This document shows positions 1-10,545 of a stretch of 49,277 nt of DNA, one piece after another. Under the pieces are notes generated by a model, which was given only the letters and a program-made list of their open reading frames with translations, had not been told where the DNA came from and did not search any database. The DNA is from Bacillus sp. JCM 19058. GTDB taxonomy: Bacteria > Bacillota > Bacilli > Bacillales_H > Bacillaceae_D. The position numbers and the translations under genes were made by a program. The stretch's first letter is position 1; every line of letters starts with the position of its first letter. The stretch covers positions 1-49,277 of the forward strand of contig BAXO01000038.1 of NCBI GenBank assembly GCA_001310555.1, given 5' to 3'.

Positions 1-176
1 TCAAATGATCGTGTTCGGATCTTACACTCTATCATTGAATGATGAAATTGATTCAGATAGTATCCTTTTTGTTACTATACCACATTTATGTGCGTACTTC
101 CTTCATTAGCTGAAACCAGTTAGAATTATCGTATCCTTAAGTTGGTTGTTTTATATTATTTTATTGGAGGAGAATT

Positions 177-410
177 ATGACACTGAAAAGGAAATACGAA
201 CCATTGATATTCAGCATGTTAATGGCACTAGCCATGTCCTTTATCATTTCGTTCGTTATGAGCGTAATGAATGGCGGTTTCGAAAATTTATGGGTTATCA
301 CTTGGATAAGAACTTGGTTCATCGCGTTCGTCATCGCATTTCCGGCAGCATTATTTCTACCAAAAGGGATACGCAAAATAATGCGAGGCATTCAATTCGT
401 TGAAGAGTAG
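177..410 (+). CDS. DUF2798 family small membrane protein
   Basis: Intact 77-residue protein with two hydrophobic segments (about residues 10-32 and 42-62) separated by a short polar stretch containing NGGFENLW. The two-helix layout, the PAALFLP turn and the basic C-terminal tail fit the DUF2798 family of small inner-membrane proteins, whose biochemical role is unknown. A GGAGGAG ribosome binding site lies 6-7 bases upstream of the ATG. It stands alone, with about 240 bases to the next gene. Family recognition is from sequence pattern only. Confidence 0.75.
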   Translation: MTLKRKYEPLIFSMLMALAMSFIISFVMSVMNGGFENLWVITWIRTWFIAFVIAFPAALFLPKGIRKIMRGIQFVEE

Positions 411-648
411 GAGTAGAAGCCGCTCATCGAACGAAGGCCAAATGACATTATAAAATTGAATTATTCGCAGGGGAATTTGCCAAAATTGTTACATGAATAA
501 TGATGATTTGACGTTTATGGAGATGGAGTCAATTTCATTTGGTTCGTTATAAGCGCACGTTTTCATCCAAAATTTCGATTATTTATTTCATATACTTGCA
601 AGTCACATTGGTCAAACGTTTTTATTAAAAAAATGAGGGGAATTTTCT

Positions 649-1652
649 ATGAAAAGTTATCATGTAGATGCCGGGAATGGTCTAGCAGGACTTCAGATAA
701 AAGAATCAGAGAAAATACCAACGCCGGGACCGGACGAAGTTGTTGTACGGATGAAAGCCAATTCGATCAATGTCCGTGACTTATGATTATGAACGGAGAA
801 TTTCACTTTGCTGTCAAGCCTGGGTGATCCCAAGATGGGGCTGGTTTGATTACGGATATTGGTGCGAACGTTACTCGGTTTCGTGTTGGAGATAGAGTAG
901 TGGCTAGTTATTTTCCTTACTGGATTGACGGTCCTATTGAAATGTCTACTTCTGCACAACTTGGTAGCGAGGTTGACGGGATGCTAACAGAGTATGCACT
1001 ACTGAACGAAGATGCAGTTGTCCACGTACCCGGGCACCTCTCCTTTGAGGAAGCGGCCACACTGCCATGTACGGCTGTGGCCGCTTGGCACGCTATTACT
1101 GCTGGTGAGCCGTTAATAGCAGGGCAAACTGTTCTTACCCAAGAGTCGGGAGCCGTTTCGCTCTTTGCTATTCAATTTGCCAAAGTGTTTGGAGCGCGTG
1201 TTATCGCAACAACATCTAGTGACCAAAAGGCAGAACGTCTTAAGGGACTAGGGGCAGATGAAGTTGTGAATTACCGAACAACACCTAATTGGGAGGTTGC
1301 CGTAAGAGAATTAACGGAAGGCCGTGGTGTAGACCGTGTAATTGAGGTTGGAGGTGCAGGAACTCTTCAAAAGTCGATCCGGTCGCTCGCGCTAGAGGGA
1401 TGTATTGCTTTAGTAGGGAGGGTCGCCAGTGAAGAGATTTCTATCAGTAATGATGTCTTGTCTTCAAGCATCTACACTTTGCGCCGTATTGTAGTAGGTA
1501 GCCGTGCCCAATTGGTGACCATGAATAAGGCTATAGCTGTTAACCGAATAAAACCGGTCATCGACCGAGTATTCACATTTCAAGAGGCACATGAAGCTTT
1601 CCTTTATTTTGAGGAACAAACATGCTTTGGAAAAGTAATTATCAAACACTAA
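649..1652 (+). CDS. Zinc-independent alcohol dehydrogenase / quinone oxidoreductase-like protein (frameshifted near start)
   Basis: Medium-chain dehydrogenase/reductase, NAD(P)-dependent. The first frame (MKSYHVDAGNGLAGL through SINVRDL) stops at 784-786 and the protein resumes around 790-846. It then runs uninterrupted with the GroES-like part (GANVTRFRVGDRVV) and a Rossmann nucleotide-binding part (TVLTQESGAVSLFAIQFAK, then GARVIATTSSDQKAERLKGL). No structural-zinc cysteine cluster is visible, which fits the zinc-free quinone oxidoreductase branch. Restored length, about 335 residues, is normal. At least two indels lie at about 780 and 826-836, and several bases may be missing there. Substrate cannot be deduced. 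A terminator-like hairpin follows at 1802. Confidence 0.75.
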
Positions 1653-1801
1653 CTTTACCCGGAACACTCTTTCATCTTGAAAACCTGCTTCATTTTAGAA
1701 GACTTAATCCACAAATGATCCGATTGGGATTGGTGAATACATGATATCGGGGTCTTGGGTTACCTTTTTGACGCTACCCAAAATAATGTTAGATTTGCAA
1801 T

Positions 1802-1834
1802 AAGACGGGGGAGTTTCCCGTCTTTCTTTTTTTT
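1802..1834 (+). terminator. Rho-independent terminator
   Basis: AAGACGGG (1802-1809) pairs with CCCGTCTT (1817-1824) around a 7-base loop and runs into a T-rich tract to about 1834. It lies 150 bases after the dehydrogenase stop and probably ends that transcript. Confidence 0.8.
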
Positions 1835-2223
1835 GATGTAAAAACGGAGCGCCTTGGCGGGACCCTAATAAGTGCAAAAAAATGTTGTAATAATTTTTTT
1901 TCAAACAAAATATGGTGAGTATCGGAGCGGGAATACAGATATGATAATTGTGAGTCAAATAAACCTTGATCAACTCGTTATATTTAACGTTTATTGACCA
2001 TTATGAAAGGGCCTCCAATTCTCCTTATTAGAACCATTTCTATTGGTTTATTGGATTCAGAATTTACAAATGGGGGCAATAAAATAATATAACGGATACG
2101 CATGACAAAAGAAATGGAGTGGTTTTTGAATAGATAGTATCAGTATAAAATGGGTGGTTAGAAGAAATCATTAATTGAAATCTAGGTTATGAATATACAT
2201 TAAACATACGAGGAGCTATTGAT
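1835..2223. other. Intergenic stretch, no gene seen
   Basis: About 390 bases of AT-rich sequence between the terminator and the oxidoreductase. The only supported element is the GAGGAGC ribosome binding site at about 2211 for the gene at 2224. A minus-strand frame at 1704-1973 shows no family resemblance and reads through the terminator, so it is not called. Confidence 0.5.
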
Positions 2224-3482
2224 ATGACTAAACAGTATGCGTTAGTTGGAACTGGTGGAAGAGCTGAGTTTTTTTACGGTGCGGTCGCAAGGGATTTTAA
2301 AGAAACATGTAAACTAGTTGCATTTTGTGATATGAATCAAACCCGGATGAACTATGCAAATCGATTATTGGAAGAAAAATATGCTCATCCCCAAATTGCC
2401 ACTTATCTTGCATATGAGTTTGAAAAAAAATGATTGTAAAAGAAAAGCCAGATATTGTTATTGTGACATCGATGGATCGGACACATCATACATACATAGT
2501 AAAAGCCCTAGAAATGGGTTGTGATGTAATTACAGAAAAGCCAATGACTGTAGATGCTGAAAAAAACTCAAGAGATTATCGATGCCATCAATCGTACCGG
2601 TCGTCAGGTTCGTGTTGCTTTTAACTATCGCTATTCTCCTCATAATACAAAAATTAGAGAGATTATTCGTGAGGGTGTCATAGGAGAGGTATTTTCAGTG
2701 AACTTTGAATGGGGACTTAATACTCAACATGGTGCTGATTATTTTCGTAGATGGCATCGAAATAAAAATAACAGTGGTGGATTACTTGTCCACAAATCGA
2801 CACATCACTTTGATTTAGTGAACTTCTGGCTGGATACAGCACCGGATACTGTTTATGCGATGGGTGGTTTGCGTTTTTACGGAAGAGAAAACGCCGAAGC
2901 AAGAGGAGAAACAAAGTTTTATCAAAGAGCATATGAAAGTGAGAATGCTAAGGGCGATCCATTCGCTATTCAAATGGAGATAATGACCATTTAAAGGCTT
3001 TGTATCTAGATGCAGAAAAAGAGGATGGTTATCAACGAGATCAGAGTGTATTCGGTGACGGAATTGATATTGAGGACACGTTAGGTGTGCTTGTCACATA
3101 TAAAAATAAAGCGATTTTAAATTATTCCTTAAATGCTTATCTACCTTGGGAAGGACATATCATATCTTTCAACGGCAGTAAAGGAAGAATGGAAGTCACC
3201 GTACGCGGACAATCTTATATAAACTCGGGTGGAAAGAAAAGTGATGAGGGAAGATTAAGGGAAAAATCTATAAAAATTTTGCCAATGTTTGGACAACCAT
3301 ATGAAATTAAAACAGAAGAAAGAAAAGGAGGACACGGTGGGGGTGACCCCATTCTCTTAGAAGATTTATTTGGATCGCCAAAAGAAGACGAATTTAACCG
3401 CGCAGCTTCACATGTTGATGGAGCCGTCTCAATTCTGACGGGTATTGCAGGCAATATCTCCATGAAACGGGGCAGCCAGTGA
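2224..3482 (+). CDS. Gfo/Idh/MocA family sugar oxidoreductase (frameshifted)
   Basis: NAD(P)-dependent oxidoreductase. The N-terminal Rossmann fold opens with ALVGTGGRAEFFYGA. The family EKP motif appears in CDVITEKPMT, and a HKSTHHFDLVNFWL stretch carries the usual C-terminal-domain histidine. Three indels break it: at an A8 run near 2424-2431, an A6 run near 2562, and near 2976-2985. Restored length is about 419 residues, on the long side of the family. Homologues such as YteT sit in Bacillus subtilis rhamnogalacturonan clusters, and the PL11 lyase that follows supports a role in processing an imported sugar. The exact substrate is unknown. Confidence 0.85.
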
Positions 3483-3629
3483 GGTTGATGATTTGATAAA
3501 GTTGAATAAGTTGGTGGGAGCGAGCGATGCCTGACCTCCGCTTAGTAGGATAGAAGCGGGAGAGTCATTCCTTAGTAAACTAAAGCATTTGATATGAAAG
3601 TAAAGCTTGAAGAGATCGTGTTTGAGTAT

Positions 3630-3760
3630 AAAAAAAAGCATAAAGTTTTGCTTGAATGACCTCTCATTCAAGCAAAACCCCTCCCAGCTCTATACGCCCA
3701 GCATCGAGTAAACTTCCTTGTCGCTAGGTCAACATCGGCTTCTCCCGTCTCTATGTTGCT
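3630..3760. repeat. Degenerate dispersed repeat, copy A, with hairpin
   Basis: This stretch resembles 21930-22065. Shared blocks are AAGCATAAAGTTT, then TGAATGA..ATTCAAGCAAA, then a CTTGTC...GTCAACATC block. Copy A contains a perfect 14-bp stem: TTTTGCTTGAATGA, CCTC loop, TCATTCAAGCAAAA. Copy B keeps a weaker version. Both copies are intergenic, beside gene-cluster boundaries, and neither encodes a recognisable protein, so they may be remnants of an insertion sequence or small mobile element. No IS family could be assigned. Confidence 0.5.
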
Positions 3761-3907
3761 TTTATCCTGAAGACCGGCCAGTTTGTCCGTTTTTAAAGTG
3801 GGTAACTCTACGCTTTTGTTTAAGGCGATGTTTATTAAAGCTCATGCCCTTTTTGAAAAAAAATAGGTTTAATATTCATCGTTACTTTGAATTAGTATGG
3901 GGGGTTG

Positions 3908-5724
3908 ATGTTGGATAAAGAAAAAGTTCGTCAGATGGAATATTTGGATCGTGGAGTAGTGGCGGTGAAAATGGAAGAAGGTGTATTTATCAGTTGGAGA
4001 TTGTTGGGAATAGAAGGTCGTGCCACCTTCTTTGATTTATACCGCGATGGCGAAAAGATTAATGTACAGCCGATTGTCTCTGGCACAAACTTTTTAGACG
4101 AAAATGGCTCCATTGAATCCATTTATTTTGTCGTCACGTGTCCCAACGGAGACCGAAAGTTAGAATCAAGGTCGAAGTCAGTACATGTATGGGATACAAA
4201 CTATTTAACAGTACCTCTTCGTAAGCCTGAAGGTGGCGTAAGTCCTGATGGATCAACTTACATATACAGTGCAAATGATATTAGCGTAGGGGATCTAGAT
4301 GGGGATGGAGAATATGAGATTGTTTTGAAATGGGATCCTTCAAACTCAAAGGATAACGCGCACAGTGCTATACTGGTGAAGTATTGATGGATGCATATAA
4401 ATTAGACGGAACGTTTCTGTGGAGAATTGCTTTAGGGAAAAATATTCGGGCAGGCGCTCATTATACTCAATTTTTAGTCTATGACTTAGATGGTGATGGC
4501 AAGGCAGAAGTGGTCTTTAAGACTGCAGATGGAACGAAGGATGGGACTGGAAAGGTCATAGGCGATCCAAAGGTAGATTATCGTGATCAAAGTGGGAAAA
4601 TATTAACGGGGTCGGAATACTTAACCATTTTTGAAGGAGCTACCGGAAAAGAACTTGTGACAACTAACTTCGAGCCGGCACGTGGACATGTATCTGATTG
4701 GGGAGACGAAAGTGGGAATCGTTCTGACCGCTTTCTCGCAGCGATTACTTACTTGGACGGAGAGAAACCAAGCTTTATTATGGCTAGGGGTTATTATGAG
4801 AAGACCATGTTAACAGCTTATAACTGGCGCGATAGCAAGTTAACGAAATTATGGACATTTGATAGCGATGAATCAGGCAATGAAAAGTATTCAGGTCAAG
4901 GCAATCACAGCCTTAGTGTGGCCGATGTTGATCATGATGGTAAAGATGAAATTATATATGGCGCAATGGTGATCGACCATGATGGAACAGGCCTATATTC
5001 AACTGAAATTGGTCATGGAGATGCTCTGCATGTAGGTAGGTTCCATCCGGATCAACAAGGAATAGGTGTATTTCAAGTTCATGAGGATGAAAAGGCGCAA
5101 TACGGTATGTCTTATAGAAGAGGAGACTCACCAGACATTATCTGGGGAGTTCATTCAGGAAGAGATACGGGAAGAGGCATGGCGGCCGATATTGATCCAC
5201 GACATGATGGGATGGAAGTATGGGCATCGGGACTTGGATTATTTACGAATGATGGAAAGAAAATCAGTGATGCTGCCCCATCATCAATCAATTTTGGTAT
5301 TTGGTGGGATGGAGATTTACTACGAGAATTACTTGATCACCATTGGGATAAAGAAAAAGGTATAGGTGTAGGGAAAATTGATAAGTGGGATTATAAGAAA
5401 GGAAAATTGGTCAATCTTTTGACCGCCAATGGAACGTACTCTAATAATCACACAAAAGGAAACCCTTGTTTACAAGCTGATTTGTTTGGCGATTGGAGAG
5501 AAGAAGTGATTTGGAGAACTGAAGACAGTCGAGCCATTCGTATTTATACGACGACTGAACTAACAGAACATCGCTTCCATACTTTAATGCATGATCCAGT
5601 TTATCGGCTAAGTGTTGCATGGCAAAACGTAGCTACAACCAACCGCCGCATACGGGTTTTTATTTAGGAGAAGGAATGAAGGAACAGCCAAAGCCAAATA
5701 TTTCAGTCGTAAAAAAAAGGATAG
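3908..5724 (+). CDS. Rhamnogalacturonan lyase, polysaccharide lyase family 11 (frameshifted)
   Basis: PL11 lyases cleave the L-rhamnose to D-galacturonate backbone of rhamnogalacturonan I by beta-elimination. The protein has the family beta-propeller with acidic calcium-binding repeats (DLDGDGEYEI, DLDGDGKAEV, DVDHDGKDEI, DIDPRHDGMEV) and family stretches such as ARGHVSDWGDESGNRSDRF and CLQADLFGDWREEVIWR. The C-terminus SVAWQNVA..QPPHTGFYLGEGM is characteristic. Indels lie near 4384, 5635 and an A8 run at 5711; the last puts the natural stop at about 5722. No signal peptide is present, so it resembles the cytoplasmic YesX-type exolyase rather than secreted YesW. Start may be ATG 3908 or TTG 3911. 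Confidence 0.93.
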
Positions 5725-5820
5725 CCAATGAAAAGTACATTCTAAACTCTTTTTTTGATATCCAGACGTTAACGATGGATAAGAGTTTTAAAGGATTGAG
5801 CATAAGGAGAGTTAATACTA

Positions 5821-8234
5821 TGAAGCATTCTAACGGTAATAAAAATAAACTGATATTAACCTACCCTGCATCATGGTGGAAAAACATGTGGAGAGAGGCA
5901 TTACCTTCTGGGAATGGAAAAATTGGAGCCTCTGTGTATGGAGGGATTAAAGATGAAACCATCTTAATGAATCATGGAGACCTATGGCACTTGGGAAGGA
6001 AGGATCATGTACCGATGTCAGCTATACACTCCAAGAAACACGGGAGCTCATGTCCAATAAGAAGTATTCAGAAGCGAGTTGGAATTTAACAAATGCGTTA
6101 AAAGAAAGAGAATACAATACTAGGCTAGCCTCCAGATTACCACTTGGAGCACTAAACCTCTCTATGCCATGCGAGAGTGCTTTTCGAAATTATTATAGAA
6201 CATTAAATATGGAGACGGGAGAAGTAACCGTTGGATGGGAGGAGGGCGAAAGACCATATTATCGAAAATTATTTGTTTCAAGACAAGATGATTTAATTGT
6301 TTATGAGATTGGCTCAAAGAAAGGATTCGTCGAAGGAGAAGTCCATTTAACCCTTCAAAAAAAGTGATGGTGGAAAAATATCAGAAAGATACCCTCATTT
6401 GATAAATACCTTAGAGGCTTATACAGAGGGGGCTTATTTCTATTACGCTTCCCAAAATGATGATGGAACTGATTTTGGCGCTGTTCTTCGAATCATTTCG
6501 ACTGGAGGACGCATCGTAAATAAAAATAATCGTATTCAATTTATGGATTCGGGAAGGGTTCTTATTCTCGTAAAGGTATTTGTCAAAAGTGAACGAAAAA
6601 AAGGAATGGCAACGATTAAAGAAAGAGCTAGAAGAAATCGATCTAAACTACCAGCAATTATTACATCGACATGTTCACATTCATGGATCTTTATTTCATT
6701 CTTCGTCGATTGAACTAGAGGGAGACGAAGGCTTACAATCTAATGAGGAGCTATTACTTCATGCGTATGCAGGAGAAGCATCGACGTCATTAATTGAAAA
6801 ATTGTGGGCATACGGAAGATATTTATTTATTTCTGGTACAAGCTCTGATGGGCAACCATTTGGGTTGTACGGACTATGGTATGGGGATTACCGTTTGATG
6901 TGGGGCCATAATATGGCAAATGAAAATATCCAAATGATGTATTGGCATACTGCGTCGGAGGATTGATTGAGCTTGTTCCGGCCTTGTTTGATTACTATGG
7001 AAGTATGATGGATGATTTTAGGAACAATGCAAAACAATTGTACGGTTGTCGAGGAATCTTTATCCCGGCTGGTACTACCCCGGGGATTGGAGTTCCTAAC
7101 CAAATCGTTCCTGTTATTATGAATTGGACTGGGGCAGCGGGTTGGTTAGCAAAGCATTATTATGATTACTATTTATTTACCGGTGATCAATCGTTTTTAA
7201 AGAAAAAAGCATTACCATTTATGCGTGAGGCGGCTTTATTTTATGAAGATTTCCTTGTGGTGGGAGAAGACGGTTTTTATAAGTTTTACCCCTCCGTATC
7301 ACCAGAGAATACACCGGAAAACTTCATGCCAAAAGGTGGTGAACCATTAGCACATCCTATGCCAACTACAGTTAACGCAACCGCTGATTTTGCTATTATG
7401 AAAGAATTATTTACTAATTTAATAGATGGAAGTCTGACTATAGGGGAAAGTTTACAGAAGATTGAGGAATGGAAGCAAATATTGGAACGAATTCCACCTT
7501 ATCAATCAATGGAGATGGCGCGATTCGAGAATGGATGCACCCAGAATTTGACGATCGGTATAACCATCGTCATTTGTCTCATATTTATCCGATTTTTCCA
7601 GGTCAGGAATTTACAAGAGAAGAACAACCAAGGTTATTTAAGGCATTCGAAACAGCGGTAAATAAAAGGTTGATTGGCGCCCAAACTGGTTGGTCACTCG
7701 TTCATATGGCCGCAATATATGCTCGGCTTGAAAATGGGGATAAAGCACTTGAATGTTTAAACATTTTATCGCGTTCCTGCTTACTTAATAACTTTTTCAC
7801 CTTGCATAATGATTGGCGAGATATGGGCATCTGTATGAATTCAGGGACGGCACCTGTACAAATGGAAGCAAATGTAGGTTTTATAAATGCCCTTCAAGAA
7901 ATGCTCCTGTTTGTGTCCCCAACTTTTTTTGAAGCTGTTACCATCCCTACCATGTAAATGGGAAAGAGGAACGGTGCAGAATATGCGATTTATAACTGGG
8001 AAAGTATCTTTCCTTTGGGATAAAGAAACGGGGAAGTTCGAAGGGACACTTATAGCTGAAAGAGAGACAAATTTGACATTGAAACTTCCAGACTTTTGCG
8101 TAAATTACACGATCCATGGTGATGACGTCATCTATCGACGATCGAAATTTGGAGAGAATTATTTTGATCTTACGATGAAGGCAGGTCAAAGGTTATTTGT
8201 GAAGTCAAAGCATTTGCCGCGAAGTCATTATTAA
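5821..8234 (+). CDS. GH95 family glycoside hydrolase (alpha-L-fucosidase / alpha-L-galactosidase type; heavily frameshifted)
   Basis: GH95 inverting enzymes remove terminal alpha-L-fucose or alpha-L-galactose. The N-terminal beta-domain begins LTYPASWWKNMWREALPSGNG with the family GNGKIGASVYGG and LMNHGDLW motifs. The (alpha/alpha)6 barrel carries QPFGLYGLWYGD, NWTGAAGWLAKHYYDYY, SPENTPENF and IREWMHPEFDDRYNHRHLSH, where the REW glutamate is in the position expected of the general acid. The usual DGNFG motif is replaced by MEANVGF. At least seven indels break it, for example near 6000, 6365, 6600, 6955, 7510 and 7920. No signal peptide, so probably cytoplasmic. Restored length is about 800 residues, normal for the family. 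Confidence 0.88.
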
Positions 8235-8256
8235 ATAGAATAAGGAGACTAATGAA

Positions 8257-10302
8257 ATGAATATGAGTAAAATCAATCGTAAAGCATTGGTGACAAGACA
8301 TAACCCCTCCGTCAATAAAATTGATCCAAACTCCCCATTATCTGTTGGAAATGGAGAGTTTGCATTCACGGTCGATGTTACGGGATTACAAACTTTTACT
8401 GATCAATATATATTACCACTTGGAACTCAATCCCAATGGGGATGGCATACAACGCCCCCTTCAGGACAAATCGATCCTACACAGTTGAAGCCAAAACGAA
8501 TTGAGTCAAATGGTCGTCAGGTTGGCTATTATATATCTGAGAAGGGGCAAGAGGAGGCCTTTCATTACTTACGGGAAAATCCGCACCGACTCCAATTGGG
8601 GCAAATTGGATTGAGGATATTATTGGAAAATGGTGAGGAAGCCCAGGCTGATGATATAGATGGTATATCTCAAACTCTAGATTTATGGACGGGGATCATT
8701 ACGAGTAAGTTTCAAGTAGAAGGAGAAACGGTTAAGGTAGTTACTTGCTGTCACTCAAATGTAGATGCAGTTGCAGTATCAATTCATTCAGAACTTATGA
8801 TACAGGGCGCTTGCAAATGAAAATCACTTTCCCTGCCCCGCACCCAAAGATTACTCATTATGTGGATGATGCGAGTCATGAAACAACGTACAAAACTGAA
8901 GACGGGTATACTGCATTTCATCGACAACTGGATAACGATCATTATTTTACAACTGTATCTTGGGAAAGCGATGGGAACCTTACAAATATAAGTAAACATT
9001 CCTTCATACTTACGCCTGAAAATGCATCTCATGATTTCCATGCTACTTTTTCCTTTTATTCACAAGAACCTGAGGGAGAGCCTTTATCCTATGAGGAAGT
9101 TAGGCAAAATAGCACCGACTACTGGCAAGGATTTTGGGAAAGTGGCGCGGTCATAGAATTAAATGATAGTAAAGATCCAAGAGCGTTTGAATTGGAAAGA
9201 CGGATTGTGCTTTCACAGTTCCTAACGGCGATTCAATGTAGCGGTTCCCTGCCACCGCAGGAAACAGGATTGGTTTATAATTCGTGGTTCGGCAAATTTC
9301 ATCTTGAGATGCACTGGTGGCATGCATTCCATTTTATTTTATGGGGAAGAAGCCATTTATTTAAAAGAAGCTTTGACTGGTATAAAAAAAATACTGCCAG
9401 AAGCAAAGAAAATCGCTGAGCGACAAGGGTATAAAGGAGTACGCTGGCCGAAGATGGTCGGTCCAGAAGGAATGGACAGCCCTTCGCCTGTAGGACCACT
9501 TCTCATCTGGCAACAACCGCATCCGCTTATGTTTGCTGAAATGCTCTACAAAGAGAACCCGGCAAAAGAAGTGCTTGAGGAGTATGAGGAAATTGTCGTA
9601 GAAACCGCGGACTTTATGGCTGATTTCGCAAGTTGGGAGGAAGAAAATAAGCGATATATTTTAGGTCCTCCTGTCATTCCAGCTCAAGAAAATCATAAAG
9701 GGGAGACAACTTGTAATCCGACATTCGAATTAGCTTACTGGAGATATGGACTAAATGTGGCCATCCAATGGTGCCAACGGCTAAATCGTCCCGTGAACTC
9801 AAAATGGGAGCATGTTGTCGAGCATTTGTCTGAATTCCCAGTGTATGATGGGTTATATCAAGCACATGAAAAAGAAACCAAGACATTTATCAATAAAAAT
9901 CGTGATCACCCTAATATGATCGCTGCACTGGGGATTCTAAATGATCCGAATATTGATAGAGAGGTCATGCGGAAAACATTAATGAAAATACTTGAAACAT
10001 GGCAGTGGGAAACATCTTGGGGGTGGGATTTTCCAGTGGTGGCTATGACGGCAACAAGACTTTCAGAACCAAAAATCGCGGTTGACGCTCTATTAATGGA
10101 TACCATTAAAAACACCTATCTTGATAACGGGCACAATTGGCAAAGAGAAGGATTATTCATTTACCTCCCAGGTAATGGAGCATTATTAACAGCGATAGCT
10201 TTAATGGCTAGCGGATGGGAAGGTGAGGAGAGCAAAGGTATTGGATTTCCGAAAGATGGTTCATGGACTGTCAAGAGTGAAGGGTTTCAGCTAGGGTTAT
10301 AG
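8257..10302 (+). CDS. Six-hairpin glycosidase-like protein (GH65/GH95-like fold, unassigned family; frameshifted)
   Basis: An AAGGAG site about 10 bases upstream selects the ATG at 8257. The protein of about 680 residues has an N-terminal beta-sandwich-like part (LSVGNGEFAFTVDVTGLQTF). An (alpha/alpha)6-barrel-like part follows, with LVYNSWFGKFHLEMHWWHAF, GPLLIWQQPHPLMFAEMLY, RYILGPPVIPAQENH and TWQWETSWGWDFPVVAMTA. Acidic residues in these conserved-looking patches could be catalytic, but I cannot assign the nucleophile or acid. Indels occur near 8810 and 9350. No signal peptide. It follows the GH95 gene by 22 bases and is surely co-transcribed. The fold resembles GH65, GH95 and acid-trehalase relatives, but the sequence does not let me place it in a defined family. 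Confidence 0.75.
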
Positions 10303-10440
10303 GGAAAAGCCCCATTTTCTGGATGGAATGTATCTTTTAAGAGGCTTGATATAGTTAGTAGAATATGGACTCTTTAGAGTTTGTGTAGGATAGATCATTT
10401 ATGAAAGGCAAGTTTATCATTTTTAAGTGCAATTGGACTG

Positions 10441-10457
10441 CGCTGTGTCAAACAGCG
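10441..10457 (+). other. Small hairpin upstream of the pectate lyase
   Basis: CGCTG (10441-10445) and CAGCG (10453-10457) form a short perfect stem about 90-100 bases upstream of the pectate lyase. There is no T-run, so it is not a terminator. A regulatory role is only possible. The rest of the 243-base gap shows nothing recognisable. Confidence 0.3.
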
Positions 10458-10545
10458 GAAATAAAATGTATCTACATGGCGTGGCATTATGAGAGTGGCA
10501 TCAAGAAACAAAAAACAAGTTATTTTAGGAAGGAGATATGAAGGT

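Noticed and set aside
1704..1973. Minus-strand 89-residue frame
   Set aside because: It reads through the terminator hairpin at 1802-1834, has low-complexity composition and no ribosome site.
2424..2440. Programmed ribosomal frameshift in the oxidoreductase at an A8 run
   Set aside because: The same kind of break occurs in more than 20 unrelated genes, including ones never known to use recoding, so base-calling indels are simpler.
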